Of a stretch of DNA of 64,000 nucleotides, positions 46,271-57,524 are shown piece by piece (within the stretch, counting starts at the first letter, position 1; each line of letters opens with the position of its first letter). The notes beneath the pieces were generated by a model. The model did not search any database. It saw only the letters and a program-made list of their open reading frames with translations, and had not been told where the DNA came from. The position numbers and the translations under genes are program-made. The DNA comes from Rhizomys pruinosus (taxonomy: Eukaryota; Chordata; Mammalia; Rodentia; Spalacidae). The stretch spans positions 561,010-625,009 of the forward strand of contig VZQC01007120.1 in NCBI GenBank assembly GCA_009823505.1. Reading direction: 5' to 3'.

Positions 46271-46654
46271 TACCCCATCTTTTAATTGGGTTGATTTTTG
46301 GTGTTTAGTTTTTTAAAGATTTTTATATATTCTAGACACTAATCCTGTCAGGTGTAGTTGTTAATGTTTTCCCATTGTGTGGGATGCTTCTGTTTCTACC
46401 ACTATGGCTTCTGCTATCCCCCTGTAGTATAACTTCTCCAGTTGATTAGTAATTTCCTTTGCAATACAGAAGCTTTGATTTTCACAGTATCCCACTTGTT
46501 GATTGTTGGTCTTATTTCCTGTGTGACTTGGGTCATATTCAGAAAGTCCTGAAGCTTAAATATACCATACTCCTTCCTTTAGGACTCTCAGAGTTTCATC
46601 CTCTCTATTGTCTGGGTTCCCATGAGGAAATGTGTATTTGAGCTCATTGCTGTT

Positions 46655-46808
46655 TTTTGGGTTTTTTTTTTTTTTTTTTTTTTTTGGTCTTTTTGAGACC
46701 GGTCTCCCTTGTAGCCCCAGGCTGTCCTGGAACTCACTCTGTAGACTAGGTTGGCCTTGAACTCACAAAGATCCACCTGCCTCTGCCTCCCGAGTGCTAG
46801 GATTAAAA
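46655..46808 (-). mobile_element. B1 SINE
   Basis: Antisense B1 after a T tract of about 25 (its A tail). Truncated at 'gctaggattaaaaga'. Confidence 0.9.
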
Positions 46809-47138
46809 GATTCATATTCCTTGGAGGTATTTGATACCTTTAACCCATGAAACTTGGACTCTGGAAAGGTAGTGATTATTGTTTGTTTGCCGATTTGATT
46901 CTTCCAGGTCTTCTTGGTGCACTTGCTGCTATGATCTGATTAAATACCTCTAAAAAATATATCACCATGAACTCATCCCTAGTCTCAGTAGGGCAGTGTA
47001 GACATGAGGAAGTCTAGATCAACATGGATGGGTGATAACTGCAAGTTATTCATAAGTAACTCAGTTTCCTTCTGGGCAACTATGTCTGAATACCTGTGCG
47101 TAGTCCAAGGGTCTGTTATCACTATAAGAAATGTACCA
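46809..47138. other. No gene seen
   Basis: No supported feature. Confidence 0.5.
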
Positions 47139-47140
47139 GG

Positions 47141-47352
47141 CTGGAGAGATGGCCTAGCGGTTAAGAGCACTGACTGCTCTTACAGAGGACCTGGATTCGA
47201 TCCCCAGCACCCACATGGTGGCTGAGAACCATCTGTAACTCCAATTCCAGGAGAGCTCCAGTTCCAGGGGAATCCGACACCCTCTTCTGACCTCCGCAGC
47301 ATTGCACGACATGGGTACACAGACCTACATGCAGACAGTACATTCATACAAA

Positions 47353-47403
<51 letters not shown>

Positions 47404-47405
47404 AA
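47141..47405 (+). mobile_element. B2 SINE, 17-bp-duplication subfamily, expanded tail
   Basis: Sense B2 flanked by AAATGTACCA on both sides (about 47130 and 47404). Its tail has become an (AAAT)n microsatellite of about 14 units (47349-47405). Confidence 0.96.
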
Positions 47406-47995
47406 ATGTACCAAACAGCATGTGGACAAGAAGCGGGAATCTAGTCTGACATGTGTTAGCTTGCTTTTGCACAGGGAGCTGAGCAGGGCACAGGACCACA
47501 GCTCAGCACCAAAGGGAAAATCTGACCTGAAATGTGCAAAGCAGGAAAGCCCAGCTCAGCATCTCTCTAAGGTTTGGTCATTACAGAGTCATTCCTTTTG
47601 AGTTAACAGGTGTTCTCATTTAAAATACAAATGCTTCTGGGAGATTAGTATACATAATTGCTCTCTAAATAATTCTCTCATAAGGCCAGACAGAACTTTT
47701 GCAATGCAAGTTCCCAGAAGTGACAAAGCACATAAGTGAATTTAGAAATCTGGCCGGGAAAGCAGAATTCGAATTGTTCTGCTATTGAAGGTGCTTGGGG
47801 AAACTGTTAAGGATGTATATTATTGTTTGCAAGGGGACTTGGATTAGTTATAAACATATGTTGCAAACTTTAGAATAATCACTTAAAAATTTAAAAGCAT
47901 AAAGCACAACGCATATGCATATGTGATAAACAAGGAAAGAAAGAAGATAAAATCGTGTGTTTTATTCCATTAAAACAAGAACAGGCAAAGACAAA
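47406..47995. other. No gene seen
   Basis: No supported feature. Confidence 0.5.
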
Positions 47996-48009
47996 AAGAA
48001 AACGGTAGA

Positions 48010-48285
48010 TAGAAATAAGAACAAAAGCAAAAATGGTAACCAGTCCGTCGTGAGTAGAGCTGCTCTCCACACAGCCTGGTCGCCTTCGTTTGATCCCCAG
48101 AACTCAAGGAAGAAAGAACTTACTCCCCCAGAGTTGTTTCCTGACTTCCATATGCACTGCGCTATGTGTATACCCTCTTTCACACACCATCATACACACA
48201 TACACACACTCACACACACACATACACACACACACCCCCTCGTGCACACACCACAAATAAGTAGAACAAATTTATTTTAAAAAGT
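48010..48285 (+). mobile_element. B3-like SINE with (CA)n
   Basis: Diverged sense B3-like body ('gtttgatccccagaactcaa', 'cctgacttccatatgcactg') followed by a CA-rich tract (48185-48235) and an AAATAAGTAGAAC tail. Confidence 0.65.
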
Positions 48286-48359
48286 AAATAGAAATATCTA
48301 CACTAATCAAATTGTGTTGAAGACTTGCCGTAACTATAACTCACTTAAATATACCAATT

Positions 48360-48525
48360 AAGCCGGGCATGGTGGCACACACCTTTAATCCCAGCACTTG
48401 GGAGGCAGAGTTGGGTGGATCTCTGTGAGTTCAAGGCTAGCCTGGTCTACAGAGTAAGCTCCAGGCCAGCTGGGACTAAAGGGAGACCCTGTCTCAAAAA
48501 TACAAATATATATATATATATCAAT
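48360..48525 (+). mobile_element. B1 SINE
   Basis: Sense, near consensus ('gccgggcatggtggcacaca', 'cctggtctacagagtaagct'). TA-rich tail. Flanked by 'ataccaatta' and 'atatcaattaaa'-type target repeats. Confidence 0.95.
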
Positions 48526-48604
48526 TAAAACACAAAGATTGAGGGGAACAAAAGAATAGGAAACAAATACATGTCACCTACAAGAAATCTACCTTAAATA
48601 CATG

Positions 48605-49215
48605 GATATAGGGACTGAAGAGATTGCTCAGTGGGTAAAGATTCCACCAGCTTGGAACCACTCATATAAGAATTGGACTTCAGCACTCATATAAGAAGCT
48701 GGATGTGGGGCTGGAGAGATGGCCTAGTGATTAAGAGTGCTGACTGCTCTTGCAGAGGACCCGGGTTCATTCCCCAGCACCCACATGGCGGCTGAGAACC
48801 GTCTGTAACTCCAATTCCAGGAGAACTCCAGTTCCAGGGGAATCTGACACCCTCTTCTGACCTCCACAGCATTGCATGACACGGGTGCACAAATCTACAT
48901 GCAGACAGTACACTCATACACATAAATAAATAAATAAATAAATAAATTAATTAATTAATTAATTAAAATAAAATAAAGAAGCTGGATGTTTGCTCACTTG
49001 TCTGTAGCCTCGTCGTTGTGGGCAGCAGAGATGGGAAGATCTCTGAAGCTTGCTAGCCAGGAGCCCAGCTCCAGCTCAGCAAAAGACTCTGTCACCAGGG
49101 AATAAGGCAGAGTGTGGTAGGGCAGGACACCTGATCTACTCTTCTGGCCTCCATATGCCAGCCACACACATACACATGCAGATGCACATGCAACACACAC
49201 ATATACACAATTGAG
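48605..49215 (+). mobile_element. Old tRNA-type composite SINE split by a B2
   Basis: 'tgaagagattgctcagtggg' opens an old SINE head. After the inserted B2 it continues with 'gcagagatgggaagatctct' and ends with 'tctggcctccatatgccagc' and a CACA-rich tail. Family not named. Confidence 0.5.
48704..48970 (+). mobile_element. B2 SINE, 17-bp-duplication subfamily
   Basis: Flanked by AAGAAGCTGGATGT on both sides (about 48693 and 48976). Tail is AAAT/TTAA-rich. Confidence 0.96.
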
Positions 49216-49381
49216 TAAATCACAGATATAGAAATATATAGATATATTTAGGTTACAAGCAAGTAAAGAAAATATATCATGCCAACATTAAGCAAAAGAA
49301 AGTGAGAATAGCAGTATTAATTTTGACAAAGCAGACTTTCAGAGAACATAAAGTTATCTGGGATATAAAGATGCATTATAG

Positions 49382-49600
49382 GGGCTGGAGAGATGGCCTA
49401 GCAGTTAAGAGTGCTGACCACTCTTGCAGAGGACCGGGGTTCAATCCCCAGCACCCACATGGTGGCTGAGAACCATCTTTAACTCCAGTTCCAGGGGAAT
49501 CCAACACCCTCTTCTGACCTCCACAGCATTGCACGACACGGGTGCACAAACTTACATGCAGACAGTACATTCATACATATACAAAAATAAATAAAAAGTT
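49382..49600 (+). mobile_element. B2 SINE (no 17-bp duplication)
   Basis: Flanked by AAAGATGCATTATA on both sides (about 49367 and 49604). B-box 'gggttcaatccccagc'. Confidence 0.96.
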
Positions 49601-49829
49601 TACAAAGATGCATTATAATGATAAAGAGAGAAAATTCCTCTGGAAAACAGAGCAAACATTAATGTATATGTTCCAAACAACAGAGCATCAAGATCAAATG
49701 AAAGAAGAAGCCAACAGAATTATGCAAATAGAATAATCTTATTATGCTGGAGACTTCAGCATGGTTCTATCATCGATAAACAGATTCAGCAGAAAGAAAA
49801 TCAATAGGACATAGTTGTGCTGAGCAGCA

Positions 49830-50655
49830 CTGTCACTCAACTTGATCTAATTAATATTTATCAACTACTTTATACATCAACAGCAACCACAATGACTGGT
49901 ACATCAAATTATCGTTATTGGTGCAGTAGTGGCACTTTTGTCTAGGGGATAAACAACAGCTAACTTATTAGACTTAAATCTCTCTCAGTGGGAGGGAACT
50001 AGGGTGGCACTGTAAATATAACCCAATATAAATGGCTGGAAAGATCCTAGATCCTAGATCCTAGAAAAAATCCTATTCTTTTCATATTTATAGACAAATG
50101 AAATTTTTTACTGCATGCTAAATATGCATCCTTATATTTATAGGCAAGTGTACAATATATCACTCATCAAAGAAGCTTCTTTTTGCAACAGGTGGAGGCC
50201 ATTATAAAATTCCACAACTGATCACATACGGAAAATGTATATCTGAGGGATGCCCAGTCCGAACTGACCCATCTACAGTAGACCCTCTATGCCTAAGGCT
50301 CATGGAGCATAGCAGAACAGAGGGTAGAGAGAATACTAGTACATCCCTCAACTGCAAAAATGGGTAGCAGAACCCAATCTTAGCTTTAGAAATATTGACA
50401 GTTGAGTATTGTTGGGTGAGGAAGAATTGGCCTTCTTTTTTTAATTTTTTTTATTTATTTTTATTACATGTATGAATGTACTGACGACATGCACCTGTGT
50501 CGTGCAATGCCGCAGAGGCCAAAAGAGGGCGACGGACTCCCCTGGAACCGGAGTCAAAGACGGTTCTCAGCCACCATGTGGGTGCTGGGGATCGAACCCG
50601 GGTCCTCTGCAAGAGCAGTTGGTGCCCCCAACCACTAGGCCATCTCTCCATCCCC
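49830..50655 (+). mobile_element. Old L1 3' UTR (Lx-type), split by a B2
   Basis: Same landmarks as 15085-15880 ('catcaaagaagcttcttttt' near 50166, 'ctcagtgggagggaac'). 'gaagaattggccttctt' before and 'aagaatcggccttcttt' after the B2 are its target repeats. Confidence 0.68.
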
Positions 50656-50656
50656 A
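50440..50656 (-). mobile_element. B2 SINE (no 17-bp duplication)
   Basis: Antisense B2 with a perfect B-box 'gatcgaacccgggtcc', inserted in the L1 3' UTR. Confidence 0.95.
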
Positions 50657-50765
50657 AGAATCGGCCTTCTTTAAGTGAGTGACTCTGGATAGGCTGATTA
50701 GAGCTCAGTGGATAAACTTGCACTGAGGAATGACCGGGAAGATTAATCTGGCACAATAAGCCATT

Positions 50766-50819
50766 ACAAAAATGACAGAATGGATGAATTCAACAAAAAT
50801 GACAGAATGGATGAGTTCC
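50766..50819. repeat. 27-bp tandem duplication
   Basis: Two adjacent copies of a unit beginning 'acaaaaatgacagaatggat', with one mismatch. Confidence 0.95.
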
Positions 50820-50940
50820 AGGTGAGGTGGGAGGAGAAGAAGCAGTGGGAGGGTGCCAGTGGTGAAGGGGGTATAAAGGCAATTAAGACTGATCAAGATG
50901 TTACACATGAAATCCATGACAATTCAATAAAAAAAAAATA

Positions 50941-50996
50941 TCCCATAAAAATTTAATCATGTGGATCATCCCATAAAAATTTAATCATGTGGATCA
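50941..50996. repeat. 28-bp tandem duplication at L1 insertion edge
   Basis: Two identical adjacent copies of a unit beginning 'tcccataaaaatttaatcat'. The last part (TTAATCATGTGGATC) reappears as ATTAATCATGTAGATC at 51571, across the L1 insertion. Confidence 0.95.
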
Positions 50997-51560
50997 TGAA
51001 CTTTGCAGGTAAATGGATGGAACTGGAAGATATTATGTTAAGTGAAATAACCCAGTCTCAGAAAAACAAACGACAAATGGTATCCCTCATCTGTGGATGC
51101 TAGCACCAATAACATAGTTGTAAACATTTCTCCGGAGTGATGCATACTGGAAAGAACAACAACACCAACAACAGAGGGGACTGCATCAAAGAACTGACTG
51201 AAAGGGTGAATCTGGTGGGGTGGGGGGTTGGGAGGGGGAAACGAGTCTGGATTTGATTTGTAACATAATCTTGTATAAAAAAACATATGTAAAACTGGGG
51301 GCTGGAGAGATGGCCTAGCAGTTAAGAGCGCCGACCGCTCTTACAGAGGACCCGGGTTCGATCCCCAGCACCCACATGGCAGCCGAGAACCATCTGAAAC
51401 TCCAATTCCAGGAGAACTCCAGTTCCAGGGGAATCCGACACCATCTTCTGACCTCCGCGGCATTGCACGACACAGGTGCACAAACTTGCATGCAGACAGT
51501 ACATTCATACACATACAGAAATAAATAAAAATAAAAATTAAAAAATATGTAAAACAATAA
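50997..51560 (+). mobile_element. L1 3' end, strongly 5'-truncated
   Basis: Sense L1: the last ORF2 codons ('tgaactttgcaggtaaatgg', 'gaaataacccagtctcag') then the 3' UTR to about 51285. A B2 sits at its 3' end. Bounded by near-identical AATTAATCATGTRGATC repeats. Confidence 0.85.
51299..51545 (+). mobile_element. B2 SINE, 17-bp-duplication subfamily
   Basis: Near-consensus sense B2 flanked by ATATGTAAAAC on both sides (51286 and 51545). Confidence 0.96.
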
Positions 51561-51609
51561 ATTTAAAAAAATTAATCATGTAGATCTTATAAAAAAAAAT
51601 CATGGTATA

Positions 51610-52625
51610 CAATGAAAGCCATGCTTAGTTTTGTAGAATGGAACCAGAGTATCAGAAAAGACCTAAAATTGGTAGTTAAGCTTTCACATTTAGAAAAAAA
51701 TTAAAACAAATTAAATCCAAAGTTAGCAGAAACAAGAAGTAATAAGTATTTGAAGAGAAAGAAATGAAATTGGAAACACAATGTCAATAGAGAAAATTAA
51801 TGAAACCAAATGATGTCACTGAAAATATCAATAAAATTTGTAAGCAGCTCGCTTAACTAACAAGGAAGGACAAGAGAAGAAACAAATCAATAATATCACA
51901 ATGACAGAAGGAGCATCAGTACAGAATCCCTGGAAATTAATGCATAATCAAGGAACAAAAGTGATTTGTTCACAGTTGACATAATTATATAGAAAGTCTT
52001 GAAGACTCAAAAAACACTCCTAAAACTAATAAGCAACTTCATCGAAGTTCCATAATCCAAAATTAATATTTTAAAAAAATCTAATTACTTTCTTGTAAAC
52101 CATCAATGAACAAGTGGAACTGATGTTTAAAAACATACCATGTGCCTTAAGATCCAAAGAAATGAAATACTGAAGTGCAAGTCGAACAGGATACAAGACC
52201 TAAATGAGAAAGCTTTCCATGAAATTCCAATGAAAGAAATCAAAAGAACTGAAGAAATAGAGACATTCCATTATCATAGATAGGACAGCTCAACGTTGTC
52301 AAAATGTCGTCTTCTCAACTTTATAAATTCAAAGCAATTCCAATAAAACTCCAAGGAAGTATTTTATGACAAACTGATTTTAAGGTTTTTATTCAGAAAC
52401 AGAACACTCAGAATAACCAACACAATTTTGAAAGGAAAGAACAATGTTGAAGGGCTGACACACCCCAAGTTCAAGACTTCCCGTAAAGCCACAATGGTGG
52501 GTTCAGTAATCTACTGGTGATGTTATAAACAAGTAAATCGATGAAAAGAGGTAGACAAAGTGGCCCCCAACCAATTTGTCTTTGATGAAGGTGTAAGGAC
52601 AATACGATAAAAGAAAACTATTTAA
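51610..52625 (+). mobile_element. Old L1 ORF2 remnant
   Basis: Sense but decayed. It keeps 'ccaaagttagcagaaacaag', 'agaaaattaatgaaaccaaa', 'caaagcaattccaataaaac' and 'agaacaatgttgaagggc'. The first part matches early ORF2 and the later part the region after reverse transcriptase, so an internal deletion is likely. Confidence 0.7.
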
Positions 52626-52631
52626 AAAAAT

Positions 52632-52805
52632 GTCGCTAGATGCTGACAAGATGGCTCAGCAGATAAAAGTGTTTGCCACCAAACTTGACATCATGAATTT
52701 GATCCGTGGAACACAAGAACTATCTCCTACAAGTTGTCTACTGACCTTCACACACCCATATATAAAGACAAGTAGACACAAAATAAATAAATGTAAGAAA
52801 AAACA
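52632..52805 (+). mobile_element. B3 SINE
   Basis: 'gatggctcagcagataaaag', 'gtttgccaccaaacttgaca', 'ctacaagttgtctactgacc' and the AAATAAATAAATGTAA end match B3 in order. Confidence 0.88.
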
Positions 52806-55210
52806 AACTATGATGCTGAAACAACTGAACATCCATATGCAGTAGGAAAAAAAAGTTAAGAAACACAGAGGAAATTGTTTAGACACAGACATACACACTT
52901 CACAAAACTTAAAGTGATTAACAGATACAGCCCAGCTCCTCAGCATATAAGCACTGCCCCGTCTCCCATCATTCAAAGGGACCTCCTGGGGTCTTTGCTG
53001 ACACTTGTATCCATTTACCTGCTCACCTATTCTGTGTGGCCCTACAGAGCCCTTGTTCTGAAGTTGAAGTAGCGGGGTCGCCTGGTGCCCACCACTCTGT
53101 GATCAGCCAGAAGAAGCCTGGAAGGAAAGCCACAGTTAGTCAGGGAGCCAGTTGTGCCACAGGACTACAGACCATCCCCGGCACCACACATACTTTGTAC
53201 ACACTAATTATAAGGTGCTCACACACCGATCTGGTTCTGGTGTGTGAGTACCTTATAATTAGCATTTCTCTTTCAAGGTAATTTATTCTAATTTCCCATC
53301 TGTGCAAAATGCAGTGATTTAGCTGGAAACACGAGGCCTCCAAGCAAAAATTCAGTAAATAACACAATAAGATTCAGCTAATTATGAAGTAAGGAGTTCT
53401 CCAAGGAGGGCCTTGAGCTATTGATGCCTGGGGAGAAAGAGAAAGGCTAGAAGGCAAAGGCATATACAAAACAGCTGCCCACCCTGCGGTGGTCCCCTGG
53501 TCTCCAGCCTGAGTGCCTTGCTTTCCTTCTTCTCTCAGTACTGCATCTGACCTTGTCTCTGATCTTTCCCCAGTTCTCGGGGTCCCAGTGCCCTGAGAAA
53601 GGTGTGACACCTCCCCTTCCTCTTCAGTTTCAAGGGCATTTTGCTCCAAGTTTCACCCGAAGATGTGGCCACACTTCCTGGCAGTTTTGGAAAGTAGGAT
53701 CTAGTGTAAATGGACACCCACACTTTAAACAGTGACCTATGTGCTGTGTGCCACAGAGGTGCCCACAAGAGCCTCAGTGTCAACTACAGGACTGTGAGCT
53801 ATGAAGGGAGGTATTCATCTGCTGGGTGGGTGGCGTGGTTGATCAGGAGTCAAGTGCTACCTGGAATCTAGTTAGACATCATCTCAAAGGGGAAAAAAAT
53901 ATCTAGAGTGCTAAAATATTGGGGGCTTGGTAGGCCTGTGCAAACCCCAGGGATCAGTCCACAGTGAGAACGACAAGAGACTGAGATTCTAATCCTGACA
54001 TTGTCTGTGGAGTAAGAAGGAAAGGACAAAGGCTCCTTGAACAAACTCAGACTATGCTGGCAGCAAGCCAATCATGAAGGGGTGACACAGCACCCTCCTA
54101 GGACCTTTTCTGGCATTTCCCTCTGTCCCAGGTTTGCAACCCAAGGCCTGAGTGGGATGTCCCATTTTACTACTGGGTAGATGTCTCTTCTCTCACTCAT
54201 TTATTTGTCTAGGTTTCATTCACAACATGTTTGGTTCTTGCTCAGCCACAGTCACTCCAGCAGAATTCACCTCCTGCATGAAACTCTTTAGCTCTGCCTG
54301 CTCCCCCACCTGTACTTAGCCTCACCTATGATCTCCAGTGCAGCCACAACATTGTCATGACCTCTGGACCCCGTGGGCTGCATGAAAACACTGGGCAGGA
54401 TGGAGGAAAATCCTGAGAAAATGAGCTGAAAAAGGAAATGGAGAAACTGTTAGATAAAACTAGCTTTGAGTTCTACGTCACCAACATCTGGTCTTTTCCC
54501 TTCCCTTCTATCTTCCCAGAGCCCACATTTCTCCAGAACATTCCTAACAGTCTTAAAGAACTTTTGACAACCTGGCTTCATTGAGATCATGCAAGATTTT
54601 AACTCTAGATTCATTTTTTTCATAAGTTTCACAGACATGTTGTGACTGGAGCCATCAATGGTGAAAAACTGGTGCATCGAAGCCAGAGTCCACCACTGGA
54701 GTCAGAAGAATGACAAGAACACGTGGAAGCCCAGGAGGTGAGGAGATGACACCACCTGAGCTTGGAGGAAGCCAGTCACAAAAGACAATGGCAAATGGAG
54801 GCAGAACTGATCCAGCGTGTGTGGGAGGAGGACCTCCTGAGGCTCCGTGCCTGGGTGGAGCTCCCCTGTGTCATGTCCTGAACACACCCTTGTCTCCAGC
54901 CAACCACAGGAGCAGATTTCCAGGCTGCATTCTATCTATGGGCTTGCCTCAAGCTTAGCTTCCACCAGTAACAGGCCCTCCTCCCTCCACCAGCTGACCC
55001 AGCCTGACCTCCTTCCAAACTCTGCTTTTCTGGTGAATTCTCTCATGTTCCTGTTTGTCCATGGAACCTTCCCCACCAAAACACACTCACTTCTGATATC
55101 TAGGACTCCTTGGGGCAGCTCATGCTGTGGAGATGCTCTGTGTGGGGGTCCCATTTTATTCCCAGCATGATCCATATGGAAAACACGCACAGGAAAGCAC
55201 ACCACAATAA
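52806..55210. other. No gene seen; longest unassigned stretch
   Basis: I recognise neither repeats nor exons. Several open frames of 60-107 codons (for example 54450-54677 minus, 54847-55170 plus) lack known domains. A hairpin at 53204-53262 is listed separately. Unrecognised exons cannot be excluded. Confidence 0.45.
53204..53262. ncRNA. 24-bp-stem hairpin, function unknown
   Basis: Left arm 53204-53227 begins CTAATTATAAGGTGC; right arm 53239-53262 ends CTTATAATTAG. The arms are complementary over 24 positions with a single G.T wobble, around an 11-base loop. That is compatible with a small RNA hairpin or a small palindromic transposon remnant. There is no direct evidence of transcription, so the RNA label is tentative. 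Confidence 0.35.
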
Positions 55211-55544
55211 TGCATGTTAAGGTCCAAATACAGAGAGAGTTTTATTCCAAAATGTCTGGTTATATAGACAGCATGACTCAACTCCCAGGGCCAAATCCTA
55301 AACCTTTTCATCACTACACCCCACCCCATGGCTGTGGCTAGGGAGGTCCCATTGGTTTAGAACGATACTCATCTTAACTAAATTTTCCCACAGCTCTGCT
55401 CTTTGAAAACAGCTTCACGAGCTTCATGATCTACTGCACAAACATGGGGAAAAGTCTTTTTCTGTTAAAACCTCCATGTCTCCCTGTAAATGAGCCTAAC
55501 AGTGCCCTTCCTCACAGCCAACACCTCCTCACAGTGAGCCAGAA
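55211..55544. other. No gene seen; possible LTR-like segment
   Basis: 'agagagttttattcc' may be a reverse polyadenylation signal, and the segment has an LTR-like feel, but no partner or family was recognised. Confidence 0.3.
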
Positions 55545-55634
55545 AAACCACCTTCAGAGGAGAGTGAGCCTAGTGTCAGTCTTCCAGTCAAACCACCTTC
55601 AGAGGAGAGTGAGCATAGTGTCAGTCTTCCAGTC
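55545..55634. repeat. 45-bp tandem duplication
   Basis: Two adjacent copies of a unit beginning 'aaaccaccttcagaggagag', with one mismatch (C/A). A multiple of three, lying inside the open frame 55426-55668, but no domain is visible. Confidence 0.95.
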
Positions 55635-55659
55635 ACTGGGTGATGCTGCAGCTATTGGT

Positions 55660-55975
55660 AAAAAATAAAAATAAAAGACACACTTTTAGACAAAATAATA
55701 AAAAAGGGAAGATGCTAACTAATTTTAATAAAATTAGGCACAACATAAGATAATATTACAGCAGATGTCACTGAAATCCAGAGAATCATTAGGGAATATT
55801 TTGAAATTTTTTACTCTACTAAACTGGAAAAATGCAAGGAAATGGAAGATATGCTAGACATTTATGATCTTTGAAAACTGATCCAAGAAGATATAAAACA
55901 CCCAAACAGATAAAGGACAACCGACAAGACTGAAATCATCTTTTAATAAAACAAAATCTTACCACCAAATCCTTA
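55660..55975 (+). mobile_element. Old L1 ORF2 fragment
   Basis: Sense: 'gatgtcactgaaatccagag', 'aatcattagggaatatttt', 'tttactctactaaactggaa' and 'atgctagacatttatgat' follow the ORF2 segment just before the reverse transcriptase. Decayed. Confidence 0.72.
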
Positions 55976-56029
55976 TATGTGACTATGTATCCTGATGTAA
56001 CTGCAGAAGCCAGGAAAATGGAAAGGAAC

Positions 56030-56275
56030 CTGGGAGGTAAAAGGAAAGAAGGAGCCTAAGAGAGAAGAACAGTAGGAGACGGGTGTCACCAAGGAGGAAA
56101 TGGATGAAACGAAGGGAAGAGAAAGGGTTATACAGGGAAACATGGGGATAAAGAGGAAGAAGGAGCTCAAGAGAAGGGAGTCCACAGGAGACAGGTATTA
56201 TCAAGGGTGAAGTGGGGGTACTTTGACCAAAGAGGAAAGAGGGAGGGTTAGACAGGAAGAGAGGAAAGGTAAATA
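56030..56275. repeat. Purine-rich imperfect tandem repeat
   Basis: Two diverged copies of about 110 bp share AGGAGC-AAGAGA, CAGGAGAC-GGT, and AAAG-GGTTA-ACAGG blocks (about 56050-56140 and 56162-56265). The + strand is nearly all purine. Confidence 0.7.
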
Positions 56276-56331
56276 ATGCCTAGCTGGTATGAAAAGCCAG
56301 AGGGAAATGTATTAGTTCAAAAGCCTATTGA

Positions 56332-56510
56332 AGCCGGGCATGGTGGCACACGCCTTTAATCCTAGCACTTGGGAAGCAGAGGCAGGCGGATCTTTGTGAG
56401 TTCAAGGCCAGCCTGGTCTACAGAGTGAGTTCCAGGACAGCTGGGGCTACAGGGAGACCTCTGGTCTTGAAAAGACCCAAAAACAAAAAAAAAAAAAAAA
56501 AAAAAAAAGC
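56332..56510 (+). mobile_element. B1 SINE
   Basis: Near-consensus sense B1 ('gccgggcatggtggcacacg') with a long A tail (56480-56508). Flanked by 'aaaagcctattga' and 'aaaagcctactga' target repeats. Confidence 0.96.
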
Positions 56511-56639
56511 CTACTGAAAAATTACACATATAATATCTCTACATGAGTCCTGGTTGAAGGCTACAAAACAAGAAACAGTGCCAGACGGAAGAAACCTTTT
56601 TTCACCTTGTTAGCCAAGGTAGTCCAAGAGAATCCCAAA

Positions 56640-57524
56640 ATTACACAAGCTCTTGCCACAGCCCTTGACTGCCTCCCATAACTTTAAGCTAAGACCCTAT
56701 CACTGCAAACAGGACATATTTCAGACACAGGACTTCAAGCAATGGAGCTGGAAGTGACCTTAAAGCCATCTTCCTGAAGGTTAGCTCTCAAAGCTTTGGA
56801 GAGCACTATGCAAGCTGCCATGGGAGAACATCAACCAATGGGCCAACTCCAGCTTAAAGACCAATGACCACAACAATGGCCAGCACAGCAAACTATTTTG
56901 GGCAGTAGTAGCACTTTCATCTTGATGGTAATCAACAGCTACCTAATTGGACTTAAAGCCCACTCAGTGGAAAGGAACTCATATGTGGTACTGCAAACAT
57001 AGCCAAATACACATGGTCATAGATCTTAGAAAAACCCTAAGACCATCATCTTAGACAAATGTAATTTCTTACTATATGCTAAATATGGATCCTTGTGTTT
57101 ACAGACAATTATGCCAGTCACCATTCATTAAAGAAGATTCTTTTGCAATAGATGCAGACTATTACAGAGTTCCACAACTGGTCACGCACAGAAAATAAGT
57201 ATGTGAAATGCCCAACCCTAAGTAACACATCTATAATGAAACCGCTACACCTAAGGCTCATGGTAGAACAAAAGTAAAGAGAATAATACTAATGCATCAC
57301 ATAAACGAAGCTCCCTCATGCGACAGAGGAGAATCAAACATAAAAAGCCATAAATGGCCAAAGTGCAGAGAATAAGAGTCTGCAGGGCATGGGTCCTTGG
57401 ACAGGACTCCTACATTAAACTTTACCCACCCAGGGCTCAGGGACCTTTGTGGAAGAGGGGAGAGAGAAAGATTATAAGAGCCACAGAAGCAGGAGCATTG
57501 CTGTGTGGAAACAGTCTTACAAGC
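56640..57524 (+). mobile_element. Old L1 3' UTR (Lx-type), left part
   Basis: Sense, same landmarks as 15085-15880. Interrupted at 57524 by an LTR element and resumed at 59443-59625 ('caagctcctgggaccctgct', 'atgcacaagacccatgcaaa'). Confidence 0.72.

Larger units (their letters stand above)
44880..46600 (-). mobile_element. Old L1 3' portion, split by B2 and B1
   Basis: Antisense: 3' UTR 44890-45330 ('gtcaactgtcagcagttcct', 'gtgagcccctccc'), ORF2 C-terminal traces 45330-45690 ('tcattatccattcatcaatt', 'gtaaaactgggtcatagg'), then more ORF2 from 45965 to about 46600 ('gatttttatatattctagac', 'tggtcttatttcctgtgtga'). The frame is broken throughout. Confidence 0.8.
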
